A stretch of 58,570 bases of DNA from contig VBID01000126.1 of assembly GCA_005880615.1 (NCBI GenBank), positions 1 through 58,570 on the forward strand. Reading direction: 5' to 3'. This document shows positions 9,333-17,678 of this stretch, piece by piece (the first letter of the stretch is position 1; every line of letters begins with the position of its first letter). This DNA is from Chloroflexota bacterium. Its GTDB lineage: Bacteria; Chloroflexota; Dormibacteria; CF-121. The notes beneath the pieces were generated by a model. That model was not told where the DNA came from. It saw only the letters and a program-made list of their open reading frames with translations, and searched no databases. A program made the translations under genes and the position numbers.

Positions 9333-9410
9333 AGCCCAGACTCGCTTATCGTGCCGCCGGCAGACTGTATCAGCCCACACCCGCTTATCGTGCCGTCGGC
9401 AGACTGTATA
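9333..9410 (+). repeat. 39-bp tandem duplication upstream of rpmH
   Basis: Two head-to-tail 39-bp units, 9333-9371 and 9372-9410, differ at only a few positions. Each contains CGCTTATCG, then TGCCG(C/T)CGGCAGACTGTAT. The second unit runs into the rpmH -10 box, so the duplication has copied the promoter-proximal sequence. A 16-bp part recurs at 7565-7580. Confidence 0.8.
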
Positions 9411-9412
9411 AT
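9407..9412 (+). promoter_or_regulatory. rpmH operon -10 box
   Basis: TATAAT at the end of the second 39-bp unit, 23 nt before the rpmH ATG. The -35 is weak (TTATCG region). It would drive rpmH-rnpA-yidD-yidC-khpB, whose genes all overlap. Confidence 0.55.
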
Positions 9413-9435
9413 GTCCGACCCGGGGGTCCCTCACC

Positions 9436-9588
9436 ATGAAGCGAACGTTCCAACCCAAAAAGCGACACCGGCGCCGTGTCCACGGGTTTCGGGCCCGGAT
9501 GGCGACGGCGGGCGGCCAGAACGTCCTGAAGTCTCGCCGGCTCAAGGGCCGCAAAGCGCTCACCCCGCCCGCTCGCCGGTATGTGTGA
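9436..9588 (+). CDS. rpmH: 50S ribosomal protein L34
   Basis: A 50-residue, very basic protein starting [18 protein letters not shown] and containing [11 protein letters not shown] and SRRLKGRK, the hallmark L34 pattern. It sits on the large ribosomal subunit. Length is slightly above the usual 44-47 because of a short C-terminal extension. Its stop overlaps the rnpA GTG (GTGA). Confidence 0.97.
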   Translation: MKRTFQPKKRHRRRVHGFRARMATAGGQNVLKSRRLKGRKALTPPARRYV

Positions 9589-9917
9589 AGCGCCGGGCTC
9601 GACTGGTCCGGCGTAGCGAGTTCGATCGCGCCCTGGCCGGCCGGGCCAGCGCCTCCTCTGCTTACCTGGCCTTGTTTGTGGGTAATAATGGTCTCGGCCA
9701 TCCCCGGGTCGGACTCGCGGTCAGCCGCAAGCTGGGGAACGCCGTAGTTCGCAATCGGATCAAGCGACGCCTGCGGGAACTCGTTCGGCCCATGGCCGAG
9801 CGCACCCAGGCGGGACGGGATGTGGTGATAGTGGCACGGGCTCGGGCGGTGGATGCCGATGCCGCACGCCTGCGCGACGAGCTCCAGGCGCTGTGGGCCA
9901 AGTCGGTGGGGGCATGA
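9585..9917 (+). CDS. rnpA: ribonuclease P protein component
   Basis: 110 residues from the GTG at 9585, which overlaps the rpmH stop. A longer upstream open frame is the antisense-like shadow of the promoter region. The RNR signature [14 protein letters not shown], the helix that contacts RNase P RNA and the pre-tRNA leader, is present, with the upstream [11 protein letters not shown] strand. It assists the catalytic RNA in 5' maturation of tRNAs. Confidence 0.95.
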   Translation: MKRRARLVRRSEFDRALAGRASASSAYLALFVGNNGLGHPRVGLAVSRKLGNAVVRNRIKRRLRELVRPMAERTQAGRDVVIVARARAVDADAARLRDELQALWAKSVGA

Positions 9918-10129
9918 CCGCGGCCTCCCTGGCCCTGATCCGGGTCTACCGGGTCACGCTGGGTCCCCTGTTGGGCCTGATCAGCGGATGCCGCTTCACG
10001 CCCACGTGCTCCCAGTACGGGTACGAGGCCATCCAGAAGTACGGCTGGCGGCGCGGGTGGTGGATGGCGTTCAAGCGGATTGGGCGCTGCCATCCCTTCC
10101 ATGAAGGCGGGTGGGATCCGGTTCCATGA
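9914..10129 (+). CDS. yidD: membrane protein insertion efficiency factor YidD
   Basis: 71 residues with the conserved core [19 protein letters not shown] and the final [17 protein letters not shown], both diagnostic of YidD. It is a small amphipathic inner-membrane-associated protein that supports YidC. ATG at 9914 overlaps the rnpA stop (ATGA), and its own stop overlaps yidC. Confidence 0.93.
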   Translation: MTAASLALIRVYRVTLGPLLGLISGCRFTPTCSQYGYEAIQKYGWRRGWWMAFKRIGRCHPFHEGGWDPVP

Positions 10130-10941
10130 TGCTGGATAGCTCGATCGGGCAGCTCTGGCACCCCGTCTGGAAGGTGTGGTGGACGATCTTCGGCGTTCCC
10201 ATGTCGGCCGGGCTGCACTGGCTCGTCACCGGTCTCTCCAGCAACCCGCTGGCCGAGGCGATCGGCCCGTTCGGGATCGCCATCGTCCTGCTCACGGTGG
10301 GGATCAAGGTGGTCCTCTCGCCCATCTTCCAGTTCCAGCTGGCCACCTCCCGCCGGATCCAGGCCGAGCAGCGGAAGATCGCGCCCCAGATGGCGGCCTT
10401 GCGCAAGAAGTACAAGAAAGACCCCCAGCGGCTCAACCAGGAGACGATGGCGCTGTACCGCGAGCACGGCATCAATCCCTTGTCGCAGATGAGCGGATGC
10501 CTGCCGGCCGTGGTCCAGGCTCCCATCCTGATCGCCCTGTACTGGGTGATCTTCGGTGCCCAGAAATCGCTCGGGCTCCACGACCACCACTTCCTGTGGA
10601 TCCCCAATGTTGCGGCCACACCATCGTCCGTGTTTGGCCACGCCGCCCTGGCGGTCGCCATCGGCATGCTGATTCTGCCGGTGCTGGCCGGGCTGACCAC
10701 GTTCGTGCAGACGAAGATGATGACGCCGGCGGGTGGCATGGCGGGACAGGATCCCTCTACGGCGCAGGTCACCCAGACCATGACCCTCTTCATGCCGGTC
10801 ATGATCGGGTTCTTCGCCATTAACTTTCCAGCGGCGCTGGCCCTCTACTGGGTGGTCAGCAACCTGTTTTCCATCGGCCAGCAATACTTCATTACCGGGT
10901 GGGGGTCGCTCACATTGCCTGGAGGGGGACCAAGGACATGA
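10126..10941 (+). CDS. yidC: membrane insertase YidC/Oxa1
   Basis: 271 residues, the short form without the large periplasmic domain of Gram-negative YidC. The conserved core has [19 protein letters not shown], the cytoplasmic basic hairpin [13 protein letters not shown], then the [19 protein letters not shown] helix and the C-terminal [18 protein letters not shown]. It inserts small membrane proteins and helps SecYEG. ATG at 10126 overlaps the yidD TGA; ATG 10129 is equally possible. Confidence 0.95.
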   Translation: MMLDSSIGQLWHPVWKVWWTIFGVPMSAGLHWLVTGLSSNPLAEAIGPFGIAIVLLTVGIKVVLSPIFQFQLATSRRIQAEQRKIAPQMAALRKKYKKDPQRLNQETMALYREHGINPLSQMSGCLPAVVQAPILIALYWVIFGAQKSLGLHDHHFLWIPNVAATPSSVFGHAALAVAIGMLILPVLAGLTTFVQTKMMTPAGGMAGQDPSTAQVTQTMTLFMPVMIGFFAINFPAALALYWVVSNLFSIGQQYFITGWGSLTLPGGGPRT

Positions 10942-11702
10942 CGACGAGCATCGAGACCAGCGGCGCCACGGTCGACGAAGCCATCGAGCGCGCCCTCGAG
11001 GAGTTGGAAGAGGCGCGCGAAAACGTGGAAGTCGAAGTCCTGGAGGACGCTCCACAGGCCCGAGTCCGCGTCACCCTGCGGGAGACCTACGCGGGCAACG
11101 CCCGCCTGGCGGTGATGGAGCTGCTCAGCAAGATGGGGATCGTCGCCCAGGTGTACGTGCGCAACGTTGAGGACCCGGTGACGATTGACATTGCCGGCCA
11201 GGATCTGGGCGTGCTGATCGGCTGGCGGGGCGAGACCCTGCGCTCATTTCAGGCCGTGGTCAACCTGATCATCAACGAGGGCCGCACCGACCGGCGGCGG
11301 GTGATCGTGGACGTGGAACGCTACCGGCTGCGGCGCGAGGAGACGGTGCGGGAAATGGCCCTCCGGCTCGCCCAACGCGCCCGCCGCAGTGGCGAGCGTG
11401 TCCTGATGGATCCGATGCCGGCCTACGAGCGGCGCATCGTGCACGTCACCCTGGACGCCGAGCCCGGGATCCGCACCGAAAGCCAGGGCGAAGAGCCCAA
11501 CAGGCGGGTCGTGATCTGGCCCGACGCCGCCGCCGCTGGCCGCCGCCCGACGGAAACGCCGCCCGCCGCGGCCCCGGAGGCGACCCCCCGGCGCAGCTTT
11601 GCCGACCGGCCCCGGTATGGAGACCGCGCCCGGTCCGGGGAGCGCGTTCGCTTCGGCGAACCGCGACCGACCACCGAGCCGCCGCCTGCCGACGAGAGCT
11701 AG
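10938..11702 (+). CDS. khpB: Jag/KhpB RNA-binding protein (Jag_N-KH-R3H)
   Basis: 254 residues. Residues 1-50 form the Jag_N domain (ATVDEAIERALEELE). The KH domain has the nucleic-acid loop GVLIGWRGETLRSFQ. The R3H domain ends with MDPMPAYERRIVHVTL. A Pro/Arg-rich disordered tail of about 70 residues follows, unusual for the family but common in GC-rich genomes. KhpB binds many RNAs with KhpA and influences cell elongation. ATG at 10938 overlaps the yidC stop; last gene of the rpmH operon. Confidence 0.92.
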   Translation: MTTSIETSGATVDEAIERALEELEEARENVEVEVLEDAPQARVRVTLRETYAGNARLAVMELLSKMGIVAQVYVRNVEDPVTIDIAGQDLGVLIGWRGETLRSFQAVVNLIINEGRTDRRRVIVDVERYRLRREETVREMALRLAQRARRSGERVLMDPMPAYERRIVHVTLDAEPGIRTESQGEEPNRRVVIWPDAAAAGRRPTETPPAAAPEATPRRSFADRPRYGDRARSGERVRFGEPRPTTEPPPADES

Positions 11703-11708
11703 CGAAGG

Positions 11709-12251
11709 CTAGCCCGCCGTCTTCTGGCCCAGGGCCCGGTACAGGGCGGCCGCCACCACGTCCACCGGAAGCCCATCGTCGAGGGCCTCGACCGCATCGC
11801 CGATGGCTTGCCCCGATTCCCTTGAGGGGGCTAGCCGGCGCAGCCGAAGCAACTCGGCAGCCAGCTCCTCGGGTCCGCTCCCGGACTCGGTATCCGACTC
11901 GTGCCAGGCCTCCAATCGGGAGATCGCCTGGGCCAGGCGCCGACCGAATGATGCCGGCTCGGTGAGCTCCGCCAGGTGCCCGGCTAGCATGCTGGCCCAG
12001 GGCTCGCGGTCTGAGATACGGATCTCGATCCGCTCCGGCGTCACCGGGATGACCAGGGCCTGGGGCGCCCCCGGTTTCCAGGGTCGGTGGGCCGCCATCC
12101 CGATCGCCAGGCCGGACCCGAACAGGCGCTCGGCCAGCGCCAGCGCCCCGGCACCGATCAGGGCAAACCCGCGCTCACCGGGGAGCCAGTCAAGAGCGAC
12201 CACCGCCTCTGGATTGTCATAAAACGACATAGCAGTGGACTCAGTAGTCAT
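11709..12251 (-). CDS. unknown protein convergent with khpB
   Basis: About 180 residues from the ATG at 12251, or 173 from the ATG at 12230. I recognise no family. The N-terminal half is mildly hydrophobic with alternating Gly/Ala (GFALIGAGALALAERLFG) and looks like an alpha/beta fold. The C-terminal half is Leu-rich helical, with a Ser/Glu linker in the middle. It is soluble by appearance. It shares a short divergent promoter region with the M16 peptidase. Codon use matches its neighbours, so it is probably a real native gene. Confidence 0.6.
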   Translation of the reverse strand: MTTESTAMSFYDNPEAVVALDWLPGERGFALIGAGALALAERLFGSGLAIGMAAHRPWKPGAPQALVIPVTPERIEIRISDREPWASMLAGHLAELTEPASFGRRLAQAISRLEAWHESDTESGSGPEELAAELLRLRRLAPSRESGQAIGDAVEALDDGLPVDVVAAALYRALGQKTAG

Positions 12252-12294
12252 GGGTGTGCTTGGAACGGATTCGGGCGTCGCCAAACTCCTACGA

Positions 12295-12300
12295 TATACT
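12295..12300 (+). promoter_or_regulatory. -10 box for leaderless M16 peptidase mRNA
   Basis: TATACT ends 6 nt before the GTG at 12307, so transcription should begin at or next to the start codon. No Shine-Dalgarno could fit. Confidence 0.55.
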
Positions 12301-12306
12301 GATTCG

Positions 12307-13587
12307 GTGCCCCTGAGTTCTCCTCCGTTTCGCCTGGAGACGCTCCAGAACGGGGCCCGGTTGATCACCATCGAGCTCAAAGACCGGCCGTCGGTCAGCC
12401 TGGCGGTCATGTTCCGAGTGGGTTCCCGCTACGAGTCGGACAAGCTTGCCGGGGTGTCCCACTTCCTAGAACATATGTTCTTTAAGGGCTCCGCCCGTTA
12501 TGCCGGCGCTAAAGAAATCGCCGAGGCGATCGAGGGGGTGGGCGGGGTGCTGAACGCGGCCACCGACAAGGAGCTGACCATGTACTGGGCCCGCGTCCCC
12601 GAGCACCGGGCCGAACTGGCCATCGACGTGGTGGGCGACATGCTCTTCCAGCCCCGGCTGGACCCGACCGAGCTGGAGAAGGAGCGGCTGGTGATCCTGG
12701 AGGAGCTGCGCATGTACCTCGACTCTCCCCAGGAACACGTGCACAGCCTTTTTGAACAGATCATGTGGCCCAACCATCCGCTGGGGCGGGACACCGCCGG
12801 CACCGAGGCCTCGGTGCGAGCCCTGACCCGGGACGACCTGCTGCGCTACCTGGAGGAGCACTATCTCCTGAAAAACCTAGTGGTCACCATCGCTGGTCCG
12901 GTGACGCACGGGCGGGCCATCGAACTCATCCAGCCACGTCTCCGGCAGCGTGGAAACGGCGCCGCGCCCCCCGGGTTCCTGGCCTCCAGTCCCAACGGAC
13001 ATAAGCCGCGGGTGCTGATCAAGACCAAAAAGACCGAGCAGGCGCACATCGCCCTAGGCGTCCATGCGCCCTCGTACATGGACCGCGACCGGCATGTGAT
13101 CGACATCCTCAACGGGGTGTTGGGGGAAGGCATGAGCTCCCGTCTCTTCCTTGAAGTCCGGGAGAAGCTGGGCCTCGCCTACGACGTCCATTCCTACGTC
13201 AACCGGCTCTATGACACGGGGGTGCTTGGCGTGTACGCCGGGACCGATCCGGCCCAGGCGGCTCGTGCCGTGGGCGCCATCGTGGGGGAGATGCGGCGGC
13301 TGGCCAAGGAGCCGGTGGGCCAGGCGGAGCTGGTCAAGGCCAAGGAGTATTACAAGGGCCGCTTGCTGCTGCAGATGGAGAGCACCAACTCGGTCGCCAC
13401 CTGGTACGGCGGGCAAGAAGCGCTGATGGGTCGGATCGAGGACCTGGAAGCGACGACCGCGCAGATCGACGCGGTGACTCCGGAGGAGATCACCCGGGTG
13501 GCCAAGCGACTCTTCAGCCAGAGCATCCAGCTGGCCGCCATCGGGCCCTTCCGCAGCGAGGCACCGTTCCTGCGCCAAATCGCCTGA
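12307..13587 (+). CDS. M16-family zinc metallopeptidase
   Basis: 426 residues from GTG 12307. The inverted zinc-binding motif HFLEHMFFKG (HxxEH) lies near residue 55, with the third ligand expected in the following helices (EELRMYLDSP region). The C-terminal half includes the R/Y pair context GMSSRLFLEVREKLGLAYDVHSY, typical of processing-peptidase-like PqqL/PepR proteins. It probably degrades short peptides in the cytoplasm. The chosen start follows a -10 box directly and begins just before the conserved LETLQNGARL. Confidence 0.9.
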   Translation: MPLSSPPFRLETLQNGARLITIELKDRPSVSLAVMFRVGSRYESDKLAGVSHFLEHMFFKGSARYAGAKEIAEAIEGVGGVLNAATDKELTMYWARVPEHRAELAIDVVGDMLFQPRLDPTELEKERLVILEELRMYLDSPQEHVHSLFEQIMWPNHPLGRDTAGTEASVRALTRDDLLRYLEEHYLLKNLVVTIAGPVTHGRAIELIQPRLRQRGNGAAPPGFLASSPNGHKPRVLIKTKKTEQAHIALGVHAPSYMDRDRHVIDILNGVLGEGMSSRLFLEVREKLGLAYDVHSYVNRLYDTGVLGVYAGTDPAQAARAVGAIVGEMRRLAKEPVGQAELVKAKEYYKGRLLLQMESTNSVATWYGGQEALMGRIEDLEATTAQIDAVTPEEITRVAKRLFSQSIQLAAIGPFRSEAPFLRQIA

Positions 13588-13637
13588 CGGCCGGGGGCGT
13601 CGACTAGAATGAGACGCCCGCAAATGGATTCACTCTA

Positions 13638-14222
13638 GTGGGGCGAGCCGTCGCGCCCCAGCAGCCGCGCCAGAAGTCGTTCGTCCGCGACACCCTCGAG
13701 ATTGTCTTTTTGGCGCTCGCCCTCTACATCGTCATCCAGTACGCGGTCCAGACGGTCCACGTGCTCGGGTCCAGCATGTACGGCACGCTGCATGACAACG
13801 ACCTGCTGGTCGCCTCCAAGATTTCCTACAAGCTCCACGATCCGCAGCGCGGCGACATCATCGTCTTCCGCCCGCCCAACGAGGAGACGCGGGATTTCAT
13901 CAAGCGGGTGATCGCCATCCCGGGCGATCGGCTGCGGATCAGCCAGGGGGTCGTCTACATCAACGGCGAGGTCCTGCAGGAGCCCTACCTGCCCGAGAAA
14001 TGGACCTACAACAACTCCTGGCCGCCAGACGGCCGCGAGGTGCAGGTCCCGCCGGATAGCTTCTTCGTCATGGGGGACAACCGCAACCACTCCAGCGACT
14101 CGCGCACCTTTGGCTTCATCCACAAGGCGGACATCCTGGGCAAGGCGGAGGTCCGGATCTGGCCACTGGACGAGGTCTCCCTGTTGAACGGCCGGCCGAC
14201 CCTGGCTGCGCCCGCTCAATGA
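13638..14222 (+). CDS. lepB: type I signal peptidase
   Basis: 194 residues. One N-terminal membrane helix ([19 protein letters not shown]) is followed by the catalytic Ser in GSSMYGTL and the Lys in [11 protein letters not shown]. The signature [13 protein letters not shown] near the C-terminus completes the S26 family pattern. It cleaves signal peptides of exported proteins on the outer face of the membrane. The start is GTG at 13638 with no Shine-Dalgarno; a TAGAAT at 13605-13610 is the likely -10. Its stop overlaps ndk. Confidence 0.94.
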   Translation: MGRAVAPQQPRQKSFVRDTLEIVFLALALYIVIQYAVQTVHVLGSSMYGTLHDNDLLVASKISYKLHDPQRGDIIVFRPPNEETRDFIKRVIAIPGDRLRISQGVVYINGEVLQEPYLPEKWTYNNSWPPDGREVQVPPDSFFVMGDNRNHSSDSRTFGFIHKADILGKAEVRIWPLDEVSLLNGRPTLAAPAQ

Positions 14223-14671
14223 TTCAGCGCACACTTGTTCTGGTGAAACCAGACGGGGTGCAGCGGGGGTTGATCGGGGAGATCGTCCGCCGGCTGGAGG
14301 GGCGCGGGTTGAAGTTGATGGCCCTCAAGATGATCCGAATTACTCCGGAGCTGGCCGGCCGCCACTATGCGGAGCACAAAGGCAAGCCGTTTTTCGACGG
14401 CCTGGTCAAGTTCATCACCTCCGGCCCGGTGGTGGCCACGATCTGGGAGGGCCGCGAGGCCGTCACCGTCGTCCGGACGCTGATGGGATCCACCGACCCG
14501 CTGAAGGCGGCCCCGGGCACGATTCGGGGCGATCTAGCCCTGGACCTGGGGATGAACCTCATCCACGGGTCGGACTCGCCACAACGCGCGGAAGTTGAAA
14601 TCGGCCTGTTCTTTAAGCCGGACGAGATCCACGACTACGTGCGGACGGCCGACCGCTGGATCGTCGAGTAA
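14219..14671 (+). CDS. ndk: nucleoside diphosphate kinase
   Basis: 150 residues, the normal size. Starts [18 protein letters not shown] and has the active-site phosphohistidine motif NLIHGSDS near residue 118, plus [10 protein letters not shown]. It transfers the gamma phosphate from ATP to NDPs via phospho-His. ATG at 14219 overlaps the lepB stop by 4 nt. Confidence 0.96.
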   Translation: MIQRTLVLVKPDGVQRGLIGEIVRRLEGRGLKLMALKMIRITPELAGRHYAEHKGKPFFDGLVKFITSGPVVATIWEGREAVTVVRTLMGSTDPLKAAPGTIRGDLALDLGMNLIHGSDSPQRAEVEIGLFFKPDEIHDYVRTADRWIVE

Positions 14672-14682
14672 CCCCGGCGGCG

Positions 14683-14954
14683 GATTGTTTCACGATTTTC
14701 GTTCCCCGGCGCCCCTGACTAACGCCGTTCGGCGGGGGCCAGCTGCCCTCCGGCAGGTCTGCGAACCCGGGAATGTTCCCCGATTTACACGTGTGACCAA
14801 CCCGGGTTCGGCGCACTCCGAGTGAAAAGACGGGTCTAGCTCCGAAGCGGGAATGTTTCACGATTTTCACTTCTAGGTAGGGCAGCGACAGACAGCTGTC
14901 GCTGCCTGGCTGCAGGGCTTAGGGTCGTGCGTCAAGGATGTTTCCCCGATTTGC
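14683..14954 (+). repeat. four-copy interspersed repeat next to parB
   Basis: In the 301-nt gap between ndk and parB, a motif of the form GAATGTTTCACGATTTTC recurs at 14683-14700, 14771-14788, 14851-14868 and 14936-14954, spaced 80-88 nt. Two copies read TGTTTCACG, the left half of a parS site, and two have CCC in place of CAC. TTACACGTGTGA at 14785-14796 is the only CACGTG-centred palindrome. The rest of the gap holds no recognisable gene. Confidence 0.6.
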
Positions 14955-14972
14955 GGCCAGCGTCGCGGAGTC

Positions 14973-15863
14973 CTATCGGTCTACGAGCTTGACCCGAAGG
15001 CTCTCCAATTCGGCGTCCGTATAGAACTCGATGGTGAGACGGCCCCCATCCCTGAAGCGGGTGAGGATGACCTTGGTCCCCAGGGCCTGGCGGAACTCTT
15101 GTTCCAGCGCCAGGGTGTCGGCATCGACTCCCTTTCGGGTCCGCGGTGCCCGGTGCGACGGCGCCGAATCCTGGCGGCTCCGCACCCAGTCCTCGGTCTG
15201 GCGGACGCTCCAGTGTCCCTGGATCACCCGTTCCAGGCAGGCGTGCTGCTGAGCCACTGAGCGCAGGCCTAAGATGGCTCGGCCATGCGCCGCGGAGATG
15301 GCGCTGGCTTCGATGGCGTTGAGCGCGACGTCGGGCAGCCCCAGCAGCCGGACTGAGTTGGCGACCGACACGCGCCCCTTTCCAAGCCGCTCCGCGACCG
15401 CCTCCTGGGTCAGCCCGAACTCATCGAGCAGCCGGCGAATGGCCCGCGCTTCCTCGACCGGGTTGAGGTCGGACCGCTGCAGGTTCTCAATCAACGACAG
15501 TTGCAGCCGCTCGTCGGCGGTATCGGTGGACCCATTGTGAATGATCACCGGCACCTCGGTCAGGCCGGCAATCTGGGCAGCGCGCAGCCGGCGCTCGCCG
15601 GCGATCAACTCGTAGCCATCATCGGGCAGCTCGCGGACGAGGAGGGGTTGCAGGATGCCGTGCTGCCGGATCGAGTCGGCCAGCTCCTGCAAGGCCTCCG
15701 GGCCGAACGCCTGGCGGGGCTGGTCGGGGTTGGGCCGGATGTCCTGGATCGGGACGCGCAGGGCTTGCTGCCGCTGCGCCATGCCCACCGCCGTCTCGTC
15801 GATGTAGTCGCTGGAGGGGATGAGCGCTTCCAACCCGCGCCCCAGGCCGCGCCGCTTGTTCAT
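14973..15863 (-). CDS. parB: chromosome partitioning protein ParB
   Basis: 296 residues from ATG 15863. Starts RRGLGRGLEALIP, then the CTPase domain with NPDQPRQAF and the GERRLRAAQ motif, the N-terminal linker RSDLNPVEEA and a helix-turn-helix around LTQEAVAERLGKGRVSVAN. The C-terminal dimerisation segment is present. ParB loads at parS as a CTP-dependent clamp. The gene overlaps parA by 4 nt and lies about 8 kb from oriC. Confidence 0.96.
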   Translation of the reverse strand: MNKRRGLGRGLEALIPSSDYIDETAVGMAQRQQALRVPIQDIRPNPDQPRQAFGPEALQELADSIRQHGILQPLLVRELPDDGYELIAGERRLRAAQIAGLTEVPVIIHNGSTDTADERLQLSLIENLQRSDLNPVEEARAIRRLLDEFGLTQEAVAERLGKGRVSVANSVRLLGLPDVALNAIEASAISAAHGRAILGLRSVAQQHACLERVIQGHWSVRQTEDWVRSRQDSAPSHRAPRTRKGVDADTLALEQEFRQALGTKVILTRFRDGGRLTIEFYTDAELESLRVKLVDR

Positions 15864-16666
15864 CTGGCGATCAACTCCTTGGTGAGTTCGTGGTGGTTCG
15901 CCGCGGCGCCGCGGGAGATCAATTCTTTGGTCAGCTCGTGATAGGCCACCGCCCCCCGGGAGGCCGGATCGTACTGGGTGATCGGCATCCCGTGGCTGGG
16001 TGCCTCGCTCAAGCGGACGTTGCGCGGGATGATGGTTCGGAAAGTCTCCTCCGGATACTGGCTGCGTACCTGCTCCGCCACCTGCCAGGCCAGCGTCGTG
16101 CGCGGGTCGAAAAGGGTGAGGACGATCCCGCCGATCTTCAGCCTGGGGTTGAGCTCGCGCTGGATCAGCTGCGAGGTATGAGTCAGCGCCCCCAGCCCCT
16201 CCAGCGCGTAGTACTCGCACTGGATGGGGATCAGCATGTACTCGGCCGCCACCAGGCAGTTGACGGTCAGCAATCCCAAGGAAGGCGGGCAGTCGATGAT
16301 CACGTAGTCGTAGTCGTGGCGCAGCATGTCCAGCGCGTACACCAGACGCCGCTCCCGGCGGGGCAGTCCGATGAGCTCGATTTCAGCCCCGGCCAGAGAC
16401 CGGTGCGACGGAAGGATGTCAAGGCCGGGCACCCCGGTAGGACGGATGATGGCGTTGACGTCCGCGGCCTCGATGATGACGTTGTAGACGCTGCCCGCCA
16501 GCCGGCTCTTGTCGATGCCGAACCCGCTGGTGGTGTTGCCCTGCGGATCCATATCGACGATCAGGCCGGACTTGCCGAGGTCGGGAAGGTTGGCAGCCAC
16601 GTTGATTGCCGTGGTTGTCTTTCCGACTCCACCCTTCTGGTTGACGACGGCATAGATGCAGGGCAA
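15860..16666 (-). CDS. parA: chromosome partitioning ATPase ParA
   Basis: 268 residues from a TTG at 16666. Deviant Walker A QKGGVGKTTTAINVA, Walker A' VDMDPQGNTTSG and YVIIDCPPSLGLL identify Soj/ParA. It forms the nucleoid-bound ATP gradient that moves ParB-parS. The C-terminus is odd: HELTKELISRG is followed by a second copy, HELTKELIAR, so the last helix is duplicated. There is no clear Shine-Dalgarno. A TATAAT box and a palindrome lie upstream at 16703-16738. Confidence 0.95.
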   Translation of the reverse strand: MPCIYAVVNQKGGVGKTTTAINVAANLPDLGKSGLIVDMDPQGNTTSGFGIDKSRLAGSVYNVIIEAADVNAIIRPTGVPGLDILPSHRSLAGAEIELIGLPRRERRLVYALDMLRHDYDYVIIDCPPSLGLLTVNCLVAAEYMLIPIQCEYYALEGLGALTHTSQLIQRELNPRLKIGGIVLTLFDPRTTLAWQVAEQVRSQYPEETFRTIIPRNVRLSEAPSHGMPITQYDPASRGAVAYHELTKELISRGAAANHHELTKELIAR

Positions 16667-16702
16667 GTGCTGTGCTGGGACGAGGGCGTGGATTTGGGCC
16701 GG

Positions 16703-16738
16703 ATTATACGCCCGGTCTCGACCGAACGGATGTTCGGT
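16703..16738 (-). promoter_or_regulatory. parA promoter with LexA-like palindrome
   Basis: On the minus strand, ACCGAAC-ATCC-GTTCGGT (16738-16721) precedes TATAAT (16708-16703) by 12 nt and so covers the -35 region. The GAAC-N4-GTTC core is that of Gram-positive LexA boxes. A repressor bound here would block parAB transcription. Confidence 0.5.
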
Positions 16739-16748
16739 AAGGGGATAA

Positions 16749-17678
16749 CTAGTGGAGAGCCAGCAAGCCGACGATGATGTCGTACCCGGCGTGGCTCGCG
16801 ATGCACGCCAGGGTCCCGGCGCGCAGGCGCAGCCAGCCCAGCCCGAGGCCGATGACGAAGACCTCCAGGGTGGCGAAGGTGATGCCGTACTGCGTGTGGA
16901 CCGCGGCGAACAGCAATGAGGTGGCCAGCACGCCGAAACGGGGCAGCATCGCCCCCCGGAAGATGAGCTCTTCGGATACCCCGGCCGTCAGCCCGAGAAG
17001 GACGACCGCCCCCGGGTTGCTCAGGCTGTGGAAGACCACCTGGCTGGCATCATTGACCCGCTTCTGCGTGTCGGGGCTCAGCCACGTGGCCAGTTGATCG
17101 ATCCCGTAGCCGACCGCCAGGAACGCGACCACCGCCACCAGCGCGTACGCCCACCAGGTCTTGCGCAGGGGCCGAAGACCGAGCCGATCGATGGTCTCCG
17201 GCCAGCTTCGGCGCACCAGGAAGCCGACCCCGAGGACGGCGATGACGATCAGCGGAATCTCCTGGACCAGCAGGTCCGCCAACGTGAATGGTGGGCTCTT
17301 GGCCAGGAGGCCCAGCACGTCGACGGTCAACTGGGTTCCCAACTGGAACGCAAACAACAGCAGGGCCAGCGAGACCGCGACGTAGTTCACCGTGGAGCCG
17401 GGCCGCAGGGGCAGGCTGCCAGCCACCGCCTGCTGCACGCTAGGAATGAGGTAGAGGAGCGAGGCGGCCAGCGCCGCCACCATCAGGAGCCCCACCCATT
17501 GGCTGGTGAACGCACCGGCCGCCGTAAAGAGCAGGCCGATGGTGATCGTGAGCAGGATGGTCACCACCCGCGCAGCGCTGGACCGCTCGCCGTAGTTGGC
17601 GAGCACGAAGAGACCGGCCACCAGGCCCAGGACCAGGACCGTGACCAGGTCGACGGGAGCCGAGGCCGCCGGGATCAG
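16749..17678 (-). CDS. CPBP-family intramembrane glutamic endopeptidase
   Basis: A multi-helix membrane protein with the EExxxR motif [14 protein letters not shown], the following [10 protein letters not shown] histidine and a late HAGYD, the three conserved blocks of CPBP (CaaX-like) proteases. No ATG/GTG/TTG exists before GTG 17621, which would cut through the first membrane helix. The frame extends upstream to a CTG at 17678 that overlaps the slipin TGA (CTGA) and restores the complete first helix (309 residues). I therefore prefer the CTG. It is the third gene of the NfeD-slipin-CPBP cluster. Confidence 0.82.
   Translation of the reverse strand: MIPAASAPVDLVTVLVLGLVAGLFVLANYGERSSAARVVTILLTITIGLLFTAAGAFTSQWVGLLMVAALAASLLYLIPSVQQAVAGSLPLRPGSTVNYVAVSLALLLFAFQLGTQLTVDVLGLLAKSPPFTLADLLVQEIPLIVIAVLGVGFLVRRSWPETIDRLGLRPLRKTWWAYALVAVVAFLAVGYGIDQLATWLSPDTQKRVNDASQVVFHSLSNPGAVVLLGLTAGVSEELIFRGAMLPRFGVLATSLLFAAVHTQYGITFATLEVFVIGLGLGWLRLRAGTLACIASHAGYDIIVGLLALH

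Noticed and set aside
14785-14796. parS site at TTACACGTGTGA
   Set aside because: Only the CACGTG centre fits; the flanks differ from TGTTTCACGTGAAACA, so I list it as suggestive only.
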